A DNA stretch of 64,000 nt from CAVTSA01 sp963737225 (GTDB lineage: Bacteria > Chloroflexota > Dormibacteria > Dormibacterales > Dormibacteraceae): positions 62,001 through 126,000 of the forward strand of contig CAVTSA010000010.1 of the NCBI GenBank assembly GCA_963737225.1, in the 5' to 3' direction. Position numbers and translations under genes: made by a program. The notes under the pieces are model-generated. The model ran no database searches. It saw nothing but the letters and a program-made list of their open reading frames with translations, and was not told the DNA's origin. Positions 8,229 to 16,807 of the stretch are shown one piece after another; the stretch's first letter is position 1, and each line of letters starts with the position of its first letter.

Positions 8229-9710
8229 ATGGACGCCGCGACGCCGACGCTGCTGCTCCGTCTGAGCGGTGAGCTGGGCACCAAGTCCACTCGAACGCGC
8301 CGGCGCTTCCTGCAGCAGCTGCTCGACAACGTGCGGCGCGCACTGGCGCGGGACGGGGTCGCCGGGCATGCCCATCACACCTGGAGCCGGCTCTGGGTGG
8401 AGACGGCCGACCTCGACCGGGCCGAGCGCGCGCTGCGGGACGTCTTCGGCATCCGGGGGCTGAGCCGCGGCGTCCGGATCCGCTTCGACACGCCCGAGGA
8501 CCTGACCGACCGCCTGGCGGGCCTGGTGCGGGACCGCGTCCGCGGCCACACCTTCGCGGTCCGCACGCGCCGCATGGTAGGGGCGTCTTTGACCGCCCAC
8601 GACCTCGACGTCTCGCTCGGCGCGGCCCTGCTCGCGGACTCGGCCGGGGTCAACCTCGACCGTCCCGAGGTCACCGTCCAGATCCTGGCCGGACCGGGCC
8701 ACGCCTTCTGCTCGGTCGACGCGACCGACGGGGCCGCGGGGCTCCCGCTGGGGACCGGGGGCCGGGCGCTGGCCATGCTGTCCGGCGGCTTCGACTCGCC
8801 GGTCGCCGCCTGGCACGTGCTGCGGCGCGGCGTCGAGCTCGATTTGCTGCACTTCGACCTCGGTCCCGGCAGCAGCACCGCGGCGCTGCTGGTGGCGCGG
8901 ACGCTGATGGAGCGCTGGGCGCCCGGATTCGAGGTCACCGTGCACGTCGTGGATTTCCAGGACCTGGTGCTCGGCCTGCGACAGCGCGCGCCGGCGAAGG
9001 TGCGCCAGCTCCTGCTCAAACGGGCGATGTACCGAGGGGCGGGAACGCTCGCTCGGCGCCTCGGCACCGACGCCCTGGTGACCGGCGAGGTGCTCGCCCA
9101 GGTGTCCACCCAGACGCTGCGCAGTCTGGCGGTGTGCGAGCAGGCGGCCGGCGAAATCCCCGTGCTGCGCCCCCTGATCGGCCTCGACAAACCCGACATC
9201 ATCGACCTCTCGCGCCGGATCGGCACCCACGACGCCTCGGCCCAGGTCCAGGAGCTGTGCGGGATCGCGGACGGGGAGAAAGTCGTCACCTGGCCCTCGG
9301 TGGAGCGCGCGGAGGCAGCCGAGGCCGCGGTCCTGGGGCTGGGCGACCAGGCCTGGGTCGAACGCCGGCTGGACGCGCGGCTGGTGGTCGACCTGGCGCG
9401 GTGGGTTGCGCCCGCACCCGCGGCCGACCTCGATCTCGAGCTCGACCAAATCCCGGAGGGTGCGCTCGTGGTCGACGTGCGAGAGCCGTTCGAGGGCGAG
9501 CCGGTCGGGGACCTGCAGCTGCCGGGCAGCGTCGCCCTGGAGCTTCTGGCCCGTCTCGACCCCGGGCCCGCGTACGTCCTGGTGTGTCCGCAGGGCCGGC
9601 GATCGCGAGCGCTCGCCGGGGAGCTGCGGAACCGCGGATACAGGGCGTGGAGCCTGCGCGGCGGCCTTGCGACGCACCCGCTGCACCCGCCGGCCGCGGT
9701 CCAGATCTAG
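8229..9710 (+). CDS. thiI: tRNA 4-thiouridine synthase ThiI with C-terminal rhodanese domain
   Basis: A 493-residue protein: ferredoxin-like plus THUMP region (about residues 1-165), an adenylating PP-loop domain with MLSGGFDSPVAAWH near residue 180, and a C-terminal rhodanese domain (about 400-490). Two cysteines correspond to the catalytic pair of the long ThiI form: ELCGIADGEK in the PP-loop domain and VLVCPQGRRSRA in the rhodanese loop. It transfers sulfur to U8 of tRNA and can serve thiamine thiazole synthesis. The long form is typical of gammaproteobacteria and some archaea; short ThiI is more usual in Gram-positives, so the fused form is worth noting. Confidence 0.9.
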   Translation: MDAATPTLLLRLSGELGTKSTRTRRRFLQQLLDNVRRALARDGVAGHAHHTWSRLWVETADLDRAERALRDVFGIRGLSRGVRIRFDTPEDLTDRLAGLVRDRVRGHTFAVRTRRMVGASLTAHDLDVSLGAALLADSAGVNLDRPEVTVQILAGPGHAFCSVDATDGAAGLPLGTGGRALAMLSGGFDSPVAAWHVLRRGVELDLLHFDLGPGSSTAALLVARTLMERWAPGFEVTVHVVDFQDLVLGLRQRAPAKVRQLLLKRAMYRGAGTLARRLGTDALVTGEVLAQVSTQTLRSLAVCEQAAGEIPVLRPLIGLDKPDIIDLSRRIGTHDASAQVQELCGIADGEKVVTWPSVERAEAAEAAVLGLGDQAWVERRLDARLVVDLARWVAPAPAADLDLELDQIPEGALVVDVREPFEGEPVGDLQLPGSVALELLARLDPGPAYVLVCPQGRRSRALAGELRNRGYRAWSLRGGLATHPLHPPAAVQI

Positions 9711-9779
9711 GCTCGGGGCCCTCTCAAAGCAGCACCGCGGGCGGTGCAGGCGCCGTTGCGGCGTCCCTATCATGCCCCC

Positions 9780-11546
9780 ATGGAGAGCCGCGGCTTCCCC
9801 CGGCGCGACCCCGGCGGACCCACCGACGAGCCGGTCGATCCGTTTTACGCCGGCGGAGAAGAGCCCGCACCGGGGCCGCTGTTCGAGGCATCGGGAGACG
9901 ATCTCGACACGCCTGACGAGCAGCCCCTGAGGGGTCGCGGGCTCGATGACGAAGACGATCAAGGCGATGAGTTCGGCGATCCGCGGGTCACCGTGACCCA
10001 CTCGCTGCAGCCCCGGCACCCGGGCGGCGGAGAACGGGAGCGCGAGATCGAGGGACCCGAAGCGGAGACGGGCGGGGCGGCGGAGGAGGACGAGGTGACA
10101 CAGGAGGGTCCGCCGATCGCGAACGCCACCCCCGCTCCGGGACCGCCCACCGCGGGGCCCGATCCCCAGGTCGGGGCGGCCGCCGCCGCCGCGGCAGCAC
10201 CCGCCCACACGCGCTTCTCTCCCGACGGTGAGTGGTGGTGGAATGGCACCACCTGGCTCCCCGCGGTGAGTCACGACGGCCTCTGGCGGTGGGACGGAGT
10301 CAGCTGGATCCTGCAGGTCGCGTCGGGATTGGAGCCGGAGCGGCTGGTCGAGGGTCTGGACGAGCTTGCGGTCGTGCGCTACCGGCGTCGTGGCCTGCTG
10401 CTCGCCCGCCACGCGAACGACTGGCCGGTGCCACCCGACCTGACACAGCCGATGGCGGAGGCGACCGAGATCCTGGAGCAGCGCGCTGCGACGGAGCGAC
10501 GGATGCAGGGCCTGGAGGGGCCGCCGCCTCCCCAAGGGCGCCGGATGGGAGGCCTGCTCTCCCGGGTGGCCGGCTCCGACGACGAGCATCGGCGCCTGCG
10601 CACCGAGGTCGCCAACATGAACGCCCACCTGGAGCCCCGCTTGCTCCGGATCGGCCGCGACGCGCCGAGGCCCACGTTCCGCGAATCGGACGAGGTGCTG
10701 GAGACGGCCCAGCATCTGGCGGCGGCGGCTCGGGAGGTGACGACCGCCCACGAGGCCGTCCTCGCGGCGCAGGCCGAATGGCAGGCCCGCGTGGCGGCGG
10801 CGACCGCCGATCTGGAGCAGCGGATCGCTGAGCGGGACGCCCGGATCGCCGAGGCCGAGGTCGGCGTGCGCGAGGCCGAGGCCCGTCGCGAACACCGGAT
10901 CGCCGATGCCTGGCGGCGTCTGGCCGAGGTGCGAATGCCCGGCAAGGGGGAACACGTCAGCAGCTTCGGCCCCGTCCACCTCTTCGCCGCCCGGATCGAC
11001 ATGCCCAACGCGGCCGGGCCGACGGCGGGCGCCCGCGCGGTGATCGGGAGCGCGGCGGACCTGACCCGGGCCGAGCCCGGAGCTCTGGAGGACCTCTTCC
11101 TGGTCGGCGACGGCGGCGCCGCCGACCTCCACTGGGCCGAGACCAACGGCGACCCGACCCCCTACCTTCTGGTCATCACCGAGTCCGGATCCGCGCTCGT
11201 CGCGTGCGGAGAGAACGAGAGTGAGGCGCGCCGCTTCGCGCGTCAGGTGGCGTCGGCCGCCGCGACCGCGGACGCGATGCGAGATGCGCGGCGAGCGCGT
11301 CTGGCGGAAACCCGGGACACCGTGCAGCAGGTGGAGGACGATCACTCCGAGATCGAGGTGGCCCAGGCCCACCGGACGGCGGCCGAGCAGGACCCGCAGT
11401 TGCTGCAGGCGGTGGAGCAGGCCCGCGACCGGCTGTCTCTGGAGCGCGACGAGACAGCGGAGATCGACCAGACGGGGGCCTCGCTGCAGGAGGTCCTCGA
11501 CCGCCTGACGACCGCGCCCCAGCCGCTGCCCACCACCGCAGGCTGA
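9780..11546 (+). CDS. Unknown Trp-rich, coiled-coil protein
   Basis: 588 residues from the ATG at 9780 (an in-frame ATG at 9744 is possible; neither has a good Shine-Dalgarno). Residues 1-130 are acidic, Pro/Gly-rich and probably disordered. Residues ~137-177 hold two Trp-rich repeats of the DGxWWWxGxxW / DGLWRWDGVSW type, similar to small sensor-like or DUF2510-like motifs of surface and membrane proteins in high-GC bacteria. Residues ~320-390 form a long Ala/Glu/Arg coiled coil, with a second heptad-rich stretch near the C-terminus. There is no transmembrane helix. It ends 2 nt before the methyltransferase gene, so the two are probably co-translated. No function can be assigned. Confidence 0.75.
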   Translation: MESRGFPRRDPGGPTDEPVDPFYAGGEEPAPGPLFEASGDDLDTPDEQPLRGRGLDDEDDQGDEFGDPRVTVTHSLQPRHPGGGEREREIEGPEAETGGAAEEDEVTQEGPPIANATPAPGPPTAGPDPQVGAAAAAAAAPAHTRFSPDGEWWWNGTTWLPAVSHDGLWRWDGVSWILQVASGLEPERLVEGLDELAVVRYRRRGLLLARHANDWPVPPDLTQPMAEATEILEQRAATERRMQGLEGPPPPQGRRMGGLLSRVAGSDDEHRRLRTEVANMNAHLEPRLLRIGRDAPRPTFRESDEVLETAQHLAAAAREVTTAHEAVLAAQAEWQARVAAATADLEQRIAERDARIAEAEVGVREAEARREHRIADAWRRLAEVRMPGKGEHVSSFGPVHLFAARIDMPNAAGPTAGARAVIGSAADLTRAEPGALEDLFLVGDGGAADLHWAETNGDPTPYLLVITESGSALVACGENESEARRFARQVASAAATADAMRDARRARLAETRDTVQQVEDDHSEIEVAQAHRTAAEQDPQLLQAVEQARDRLSLERDETAEIDQTGASLQEVLDRLTTAPQPLPTTAG

Positions 11547-11548
11547 CC

Positions 11549-12118
11549 ATGAATGGCCGCCGGCGCCTGCCGGTGTGGTACCTGGGGCTGGTTGCGACCT
11601 CCGGAGCCCTGCGCCTGATCGAGCTGCGCCGCTCGTCACAGAACGAGCGCGCGATCGGCGCCAGCGGCCGTCCCGCGGCCGGGCACTTCGGGGCGATGGT
11701 GGCCCTGCACGCCGGCCTTCACCTGGCCCCGCTCGCAGAGGTCATCGTCTTCCGGCGCCGGGCCCGGCTCCCCTGGCTCTGGGTCGGCGTCCTGGCATCG
11801 GCGACCGCGCTCCGATGGTGGTCGATCGCCTCCCTGGGTGGGGCCTGGAACGGGCGCGGCGCCGTCCCGGATTCGTTGCAGGTGGTGACCACCGGGCCCT
11901 ACCGGTATATCCGCCATCCGAACTACGTCGCGGTCGCCGCCGACTTCCTTGCTTTGCCACTGGCGGGCGGTGCCTGGATCTCAGCGCTGGTGCTGACCGG
12001 GCTCGACGTGCTCCTGCTCTGGGAGCGCGTGCGGGAGGAGGAGCGGCGGCTGTTCGCCGTGCCTGCGTACCGCTCGGCGTTCGAGCATCGCAAGCGCTTC
12101 ATCCCCGGGATCTGGTGA
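11549..12118 (+). CDS. Isoprenylcysteine carboxyl methyltransferase (ICMT)-like membrane methyltransferase
   Basis: 189 residues with four or five hydrophobic segments and the family signature TTGPYRYIRHPNYVAV around residue 117, followed by the C-terminal EEERRLFAVPAYRSAF cofactor-binding motif. Bacterial ICMT-like enzymes next to type III polyketide synthases (the BpsB/SrsB type) methylate alkylpyrones or alkylresorcinols. A type III PKS lies 2.7 kb downstream here, so a phenolic-lipid O-methyltransferase is plausible, but the two are separated by other genes and the link is inferred. Two nucleotides separate it from the preceding coiled-coil gene. Confidence 0.83.
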   Translation: MNGRRRLPVWYLGLVATSGALRLIELRRSSQNERAIGASGRPAAGHFGAMVALHAGLHLAPLAEVIVFRRRARLPWLWVGVLASATALRWWSIASLGGAWNGRGAVPDSLQVVTTGPYRYIRHPNYVAVAADFLALPLAGGAWISALVLTGLDVLLLWERVREEERRLFAVPAYRSAFEHRKRFIPGIW

Positions 12119-12120
12119 CA

Positions 12121-12182
12121 CCCGACTGGCGGCACCGGAGCCTTTGGGGCACTGAACCGGCCACAGGTGCCGGCACTCGGGG
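12121..12182. repeat. Paired palindromes, family B (centres 41 bp apart), convergent gap
   Basis: CCCGACTGGCGGCACC (12121-12136) and GGTGCCGGCACTCGGG (12166-12181) are inverted copies (14 of 16 positions), each containing a CTGGCGGCAC / GTGCCGGCAC core; the core centres are 41 bp apart. The element fills the 74-nt gap between the convergent methyltransferase and ABM-like genes and could fold into a long stem. It belongs to the same family as 2542-2604. Confidence 0.68.
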
Positions 12183-12192
12183 CGCAGGAGCG

Positions 12193-12798
12193 TTACTTCA
12201 GCTCGGCGAAGACGACCTCCAGCTCGTGCAGGCGGACATCGTCCGTACCGGCCACCTGTGCTGCCTGCCGGCGCGGGCCGGCGACGGCCTCCGCGCTGGC
12301 GGCGCGCGCCTCGGCACTCGCCCAGGTCGTCGTCACGATCGTCCGCCCGGTCATGCGGTTCACGAACGAAGCGAGACTCAGGAAGCCCTCCATCGCGGAG
12401 ACGGCCGGCAAGACGCTGTCGCGCAGGTGTTCGGTGGCAGCGTCGGCTCGGGAGGGATCGCCATACAGCTCGTTGACGCGGGTAAAGCTCGGGACCGCCA
12501 TCCCCCGGCGCTCGGCAAGGACCATCTCGAAACGGTCGACGTCCAGGATTTCCGCATCGGTCGCCCCGGCTGTCTGCCGGCGGAGGTCACGACCGGTTTG
12601 CTCGGCGGCGTTCATCGCCGCCAGGTCGGACCAGTACGTGCCGGCATAGGCCTCCCCGGAGCCGCGATCGACCATGAGGACGATCCCGGCGTACCCGGCC
12701 GCGGCTTGCGCGCCCGGCACGCTCCTCTCCTTGAAGTTGGCGACCGCCTCCTCCAGCTTTGCCGGGTCGGTCCTGACGTGCGTCACCCTCAGGTACAC
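12193..12798 (-). CDS. Tandem dimeric alpha/beta-barrel (ABM-like) protein
   Basis: 201 residues from the GTG at 12798, which follows AGGAGGT at good spacing; the longer frame to 12936 is low-complexity and is rejected. The sequence reads as two related ~95-residue ferredoxin-like modules (VYLRVTHVRTDPAKLEEAVANFKE... and FEMVLAERRGMAVPSFTRVNELYGDP...), the layout of antibiotic-biosynthesis-monooxygenase/EthD-like proteins. Such proteins can be cofactor-free oxygenases, haem-degrading enzymes or cyclases; no signature residues decide. Closeness to the type III PKS makes a tailoring role possible but unproven. Confidence 0.65.
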   Translation of the reverse strand: MYLRVTHVRTDPAKLEEAVANFKERSVPGAQAAAGYAGIVLMVDRGSGEAYAGTYWSDLAAMNAAEQTGRDLRRQTAGATDAEILDVDRFEMVLAERRGMAVPSFTRVNELYGDPSRADAATEHLRDSVLPAVSAMEGFLSLASFVNRMTGRTIVTTTWASAEARAASAEAVAGPRRQAAQVAGTDDVRLHELEVVFAELK

Positions 12799-13061
12799 GA
12801 CGCCCACCTCCTCTTCACGATGGCCGCCGGCGGGTTCACCGTCCGCCTGTGCTCCGACGCTACTCGGCGCCCACGAGGTGTCAATAGGCAAGTCCGGAAG
12901 AGCGGGTCGAGGTCTGTCGACAGGGGCCGCGGTCACGCCGGCGGGCTGGCAGCCCTACGCAGGGCGGCTCACCACTGCGGGCCGAGTACGCCGATTCGCG
13001 TAGCTCTGAACGCGCGCTCTGACAGACGAACCGGGAGATCCATCGCCGCGAGCATGGGGGT

Positions 13062-13802
13062 ATGTCCGCTGCCGCCAGACAACGCCCCGCGCCCGCCGGC
13101 CTCGCCTTACGCGCGCTTTCCACCCTGCTCGCGCTCGGCTACGCGATCCTCTTCATCGCCGGCCTCTCCTTCGTGACCGGGTTTCACGAGAGTCCCGCCT
13201 AGCCGGCGCCAGGGGCGGCGATCAGCCAGATCGTCGCCTACTTCGAGCACAACGCCGGTGACGTGCGCACGAGCATCTTTCTGAGCTTCGCCGCGGAGCT
13301 GTTCCTGGGCGCGTTCGTGGCCGTCGGCGTGGTCCGGCTCCGGGGACTGGCCCCCCGGGAACCCCTCGTCGAGATTGTCCTCTTCACCGGTATCGCGGTC
13401 GCGTTCCTGCAGATGACCTCGCATCTCGCCCAGTGGACGGCCACCTTCCCCGGACTCGGGCGGCCGGGGATCCTGACCGCCTACTACCTTTCCTACGGAC
13501 TCGGCGGGCCGGCCTTCTCGCTCACCATGGGCCTGTTCATCGGTCTGCTGGCCGCTGCCGGCTGGAGGGCGGGAGCACTGCCCGGGTGGGTGGTCTGCAG
13601 CGGTGCCGTGATCGCCTGCATCGGACTGGTCAGCTGGGGCAACCTGCTGGTGCCCGAGGCGAGGTTCTTGACGCTCCTGATCCCCCTCACCCGATTCCCG
13701 TCGCTCATTTGGCTGATCGGCGCCGGCGCCACGCTCCGAGCGCCGGCAGTCGGGGCGTCTGAGGCGCCGGAACACCGCCAGGTGCAGGAACTCAGGGATT
13801 AG
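13062..13802 (+). pseudogene. Multi-pass membrane protein interrupted by an in-frame TAG
   Basis: From ATG 13062 the frame encodes a first membrane helix (LALRALSTLLALGYAILFIA) and then meets TAG at 13200-13202. The same frame continues as QIVAYFEHNAGDVRTSIFLSFAAELFLGAF and five more hydrophobic segments to 13802. Without the stop the protein would be 246 residues with about six helices. The downstream part alone (from GTG 13257 or ATG-like starts near 13263) lacks the first helix. I do not recognise the family with confidence. A single-base nonsense mutation or a sequencing error explains this best. The last codons overlap the convergent PKS gene by 4 nt. Confidence 0.65.
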
Positions 13803-14821
13803 CGGCTGGGTGACCGCGTGAGGCGCGCCAGCTCCACGCTGACGCCGGGACCGAAGGCCAGCGCCAGTCCCTCCCCCGCCGCCTCGCTGCGCTCGATCTC
13901 TCGGAGTACGAACAGGATCGACGCCGAGGACAGGTTCCCCGTTCGGAGGAAGACGTCGCGCGAGGGCTGCAGCGCCCGCCCATCGAGGCCGAGCGCCGCG
14001 TCCACGGCGTCGAAGATGCGAAGCCCGCCGGCGTGGATCGCCCAGAACGACGGCGCGCCTCCCGGCCAGAAGCTCTCGACGACCTCGTGCAGCCCGCCCT
14101 CGAGCAGCCGGGAGATCCCCGGGTCGAGCACGGTGTGGAACCCTCCGTCCCGGAGATCGAAGCCCAGGAACCGCCGGCTGCCGGGGACCAACCGGGTCCC
14201 CACCTGGCGCAGCACCAGCCGTCCCGGGGTCTCATCGCGCCCCACCACCGCCGCCCCCGCGCCGTCACCGAAGACGATGGTCGCGGTCAGGTTGTCGATC
14301 GAGCGGTCCTCGGGCTGGAGGTTGATCGAGGGCAGCTCGACGGCGACCACGAGGACGTATCCCCGCCCCTCCGACTGGAGGAGCTCGTGGGCGATCCCGA
14401 GCCCCGCCAGACCGGCCGAACAGCCGAGCTCGGTGATCGGGATCCGCCGAACGTCCTCCCGCAGCCCGAGACGCTCGATCAGGTCGACGTCGAGCGCGGG
14501 TACCAGGTAGCCGGTGCAGGAGGTCGTGATGACGGCTTCGACTTCGGCGGCATCGACGCCGGCCCGCTCGAGCGCCGAGCGCGCCGCCTGCACCGCCAGT
14601 TCGGGCGCGTGGGTCCGGTACACCTCCATCGCATCCCCCAGCGTTCGGCCTCCGGGGTCGACCGGGAGCACGGTGTAGCGGGTCACCGATGGCAGCGTGA
14701 TCCGGCGCAGGCGGGGGAACAGCTCGATCAGAGTCTCGCGGGCGCGCTCGGGTGTCAGCCGGTGCGGCGGGAGCGCCGTACCCAGGCCCAGCAAGGTGGT
14801 CGGACGCTGGCCGCTCACCAT
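13799..14821 (-). CDS. Type III polyketide synthase (chalcone-synthase-like)
   Basis: 340 residues with the full Cys-His-Asn triad: Cys134 in ELGCSAGLAG, His263 in WAIHAGG, Asn296 in TGNLSSASILFVL, plus the C-terminal LAFGPGVSVE loop. It condenses an acyl-CoA starter with malonyl-CoA units to give alkylresorcinols, pyrones or naphthol-type products. The ATG at 14821 overlaps the flavoprotein stop (ATGGTGA), so the two are translationally coupled; the GTG 3 nt later is an alternative start. Neighbouring flavoprotein, UbiA prenyltransferase and ICMT-like methyltransferase suggest an oxidised, prenylated or methylated phenolic product. Confidence 0.9.
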   Translation of the reverse strand: MVSGQRPTTLLGLGTALPPHRLTPERARETLIELFPRLRRITLPSVTRYTVLPVDPGGRTLGDAMEVYRTHAPELAVQAARSALERAGVDAAEVEAVITTSCTGYLVPALDVDLIERLGLREDVRRIPITELGCSAGLAGLGIAHELLQSEGRGYVLVVAVELPSINLQPEDRSIDNLTATIVFGDGAGAAVVGRDETPGRLVLRQVGTRLVPGSRRFLGFDLRDGGFHTVLDPGISRLLEGGLHEVVESFWPGGAPSFWAIHAGGLRIFDAVDAALGLDGRALQPSRDVFLRTGNLSSASILFVLREIERSEAAGEGLALAFGPGVSVELARLTRSPSR

Positions 14822-15933
14822 CCGGCGAGCGCCATCCAATCTCGTGGCCGCAGCGCTGCGAGGCCAGGCGGCCCGGAGGCTGCGAGCAGGAGGCGGTCGA
14901 TCGCGAGCGGGCGGCGGGCGGCTCCGCGGAGGGCGCGGTCGGCGAGACGGGCGGAGCCGGAAAGACGGCGGGCAAGCGTGCTCACCAGGCGTCGCTGCCG
15001 CCACTGGCTCCGCAGATGGGCGCGATAGCACTCCTCAGTGTGCTCCGAGCGGCTGCCCAGGAGGATGGCCAGATGTGATGCCTGCAGGAGTCCTGCCGAC
15101 ATCCCGTCTCCGGTCAGGGGGTCGAGGAAGCCGGCGGCGTCGCCACACAGGAAGGCGCCGTCCCGGGCCACCTCGAGAGGCCGCACGCCAAACGGACCTG
15201 ACCCGCGCACGGGTCCTGCCAACGGGGTCGTGGCAAGGTCGGGATGGGCGAGGTCGCGAACCGCCAGGTAGGATGCCTCGACGGAGCGACCGGGGTCTCG
15301 CAGCATGCCCCGTTCGCCCAGGACGGCCAGCAGGAGCTCGTCCTCACCCGCCGGTGCCAGGTAGGTCTCACGGTCGCCGAGAAGCGTGATCACGATCTCG
15401 TGGATGCCGTGCCCGGGGGCTCCCAGGTGACCGACCAGACCGTACCGTCCGCGCGGGAGGGCGTTGCGCTCCCACCCCCACCAGCGCCGCAACGGGGAGC
15501 GGAGACCGTCACAGCCGACCACCGTGGGCGCACGCAGGGTGCCGTGCGGGGTCGTCAACACCCACCCTGCGGGCTCGCGGCGCACGCCGGTGACCGGGTT
15601 CAGGGTCCGCGCGCGAGCCAGATCGGCGAGATGTGCGTCGAGGTGCAGCCGTCGCACGCCGTACGCGGGACCCGCCAGCCGGCCCCGGACCCACCCCCTG
15701 CCGGGCACGCGGAAGCGCGTCGCGTCGACGAGCGGGAAGCCCAGCTCGCCCAAATCCACGCCGGCGGCAAGGAGGACGGCGGCCCCGGCGGGGAGCATCC
15801 CCTCCCCGCAGGGCTTATCACGTGGGAAGCGCGCCTTGTCGAGCAGCTCGACGTCGAGGCCCACCCGGCGCAGCAGCAGGGTCAGGGTGCTCCCGACCGG
15901 TCCCGCGCCCACGACGACCACCTGCGCATCCAC
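14815..15933 (-). CDS. FAD-dependent oxidoreductase of the geranylgeranyl reductase / aromatic hydroxylase group
   Basis: 372 residues. The N-terminal Rossmann motif is VVVGAGPVGS, followed by DKARFPRDKPCGEGMLPAG, the PCGE-type loop typical of the geranylgeranyl-reductase superfamily, and the second FAD motif CGDAAGFLDPLTGDGMSAGL. The group includes polyprenyl reductases and class A flavin monooxygenases such as the SrsC-type hydroxylases that act on type III PKS products. It is coupled to the PKS gene downstream and divergent from ubiA, 32 nt away. Hydroxylation of the PKS product or reduction of the prenyl chain are the two likely roles. Confidence 0.85.
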   Translation of the reverse strand: MDAQVVVVGAGPVGSTLTLLLRRVGLDVELLDKARFPRDKPCGEGMLPAGAAVLLAAGVDLGELGFPLVDATRFRVPGRGWVRGRLAGPAYGVRRLHLDAHLADLARARTLNPVTGVRREPAGWVLTTPHGTLRAPTVVGCDGLRSPLRRWWGWERNALPRGRYGLVGHLGAPGHGIHEIVITLLGDRETYLAPAGEDELLLAVLGERGMLRDPGRSVEASYLAVRDLAHPDLATTPLAGPVRGSGPFGVRPLEVARDGAFLCGDAAGFLDPLTGDGMSAGLLQASHLAILLGSRSEHTEECYRAHLRSQWRQRRLVSTLARRLSGSARLADRALRGAARRPLAIDRLLLAASGPPGLAALRPRDWMALAGW

Positions 15934-15965
15934 CGCAGTGGACGCTACCAGTCACCCTCTTAGAG

Positions 15966-16784
15966 GTGGTAGCAATCGGACGGTCGGCAAGGGAACTGGT
16001 GCGTGCGGCGCATCCCGAAGCGGTCCTCACGGTGACCGTCCTGGCCGGCGTGCTGGCGGTCGCGGCGGGCCGCGGGTGGGCGGCGCTCGTGGTGGCCGCC
16101 GCCGTGGGCCTCGGACACCTGGCGCTGGGGTGGTCGAACGACTGGATCGACCTGCCTCGCGACCGCGAGCGGGGAAGGACCGACAAGCCGATGGCCTCCG
16201 GTCAGATCGGAACGCTCTTGGTGGCGATCGCGATCGCGGTCGCGCTGGTGGCGCACCTGGGCCTGATCCTGCTGTCCGGGGTGCCGGCGACACTGGTGCT
16301 CCTGGGGGCGGAGGCGGTCGCCTTCTCGTACAACCTCGGGCTCAAGGACCAGCCGGTCTCGGTCCTTCCCTACGCGTACTCGTTCGGCCTGGCCCCGGCC
16401 GTGATCACGCTCGGGTTGTCCCCTCCGCGCCTCCCGGCCGCCTGGGCGGTGGCGGCCGCCGCGCTGCTCGGCGTCGCCGGACATCTGACCCAGGTCCTGA
16501 ACGACATCCCCGCCGACCGCCGCCAGGGGATTCGCGGCCTCCCCCAGATCCTGGGCAGCCAGGCCTCATCGGCGGTGGCGGCGGTGGCGATGGTCCTGGC
16601 CGGGGTTTGTGTCGCCGTCGGCGCCCGGCTGTGGGTGGTGGTACCGCTGGCCGCGGTGCCGGCGGCGGCATCCTTCGTCGCGGCTCGCAGCGGACGGCCG
16701 GGGCTGGCGTTCCGCTTCACCATGGTCGCGGCGCTGGCGGTCGTGGCCGGGATCCTGATCGGCGGCCCGCGCCTGGTCGCGTGA
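15966..16784 (+). CDS. UbiA-family prenyltransferase
   Basis: About 272 residues, multi-pass. The two prenyl-diphosphate/Mg motifs are clear: NDWIDLPRDRERGRTDKP in the first half and NDIPADRRQGIRGLPQILG in the second. The family transfers polyprenyl groups to aromatic acceptors inside the membrane. GTG 15966 is taken as the start because the conserved LVRAAHPE block begins soon after; GTG 15999, which has AAGGGA upstream, is the alternative. It sits head-to-head with the flavoprotein-PKS operon, so a shared prenylated-aromatic pathway is likely, but the acceptor is not known. Confidence 0.85.
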   Translation: MVAIGRSARELVRAAHPEAVLTVTVLAGVLAVAAGRGWAALVVAAAVGLGHLALGWSNDWIDLPRDRERGRTDKPMASGQIGTLLVAIAIAVALVAHLGLILLSGVPATLVLLGAEAVAFSYNLGLKDQPVSVLPYAYSFGLAPAVITLGLSPPRLPAAWAVAAAALLGVAGHLTQVLNDIPADRRQGIRGLPQILGSQASSAVAAVAMVLAGVCVAVGARLWVVVPLAAVPAAASFVAARSGRPGLAFRFTMVAALAVVAGILIGGPRLVA

Positions 16785-16807
16785 GGGGGCGTCGCCCTGG
16801 GCCCGGG

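Noticed and set aside
7860..11639. 1259-codon minus-strand frame over thiI and the coiled-coil gene
   Set aside because: Shadow frame with no domain-like segments; ThiI motifs are complete on the plus strand.
12914..12923. CTGTCGACAG as a third family-C unit
   Set aside because: Only the 10-bp core is present, without the CAT/ATG flanks or a partner at 42 bp; chance is likely.
13200..13202. Read-through of TAG as pyrrolysine
   Set aside because: The protein is not a methylamine methyltransferase and nothing else suggests pyrrolysine; a point mutation or sequencing error is simpler.
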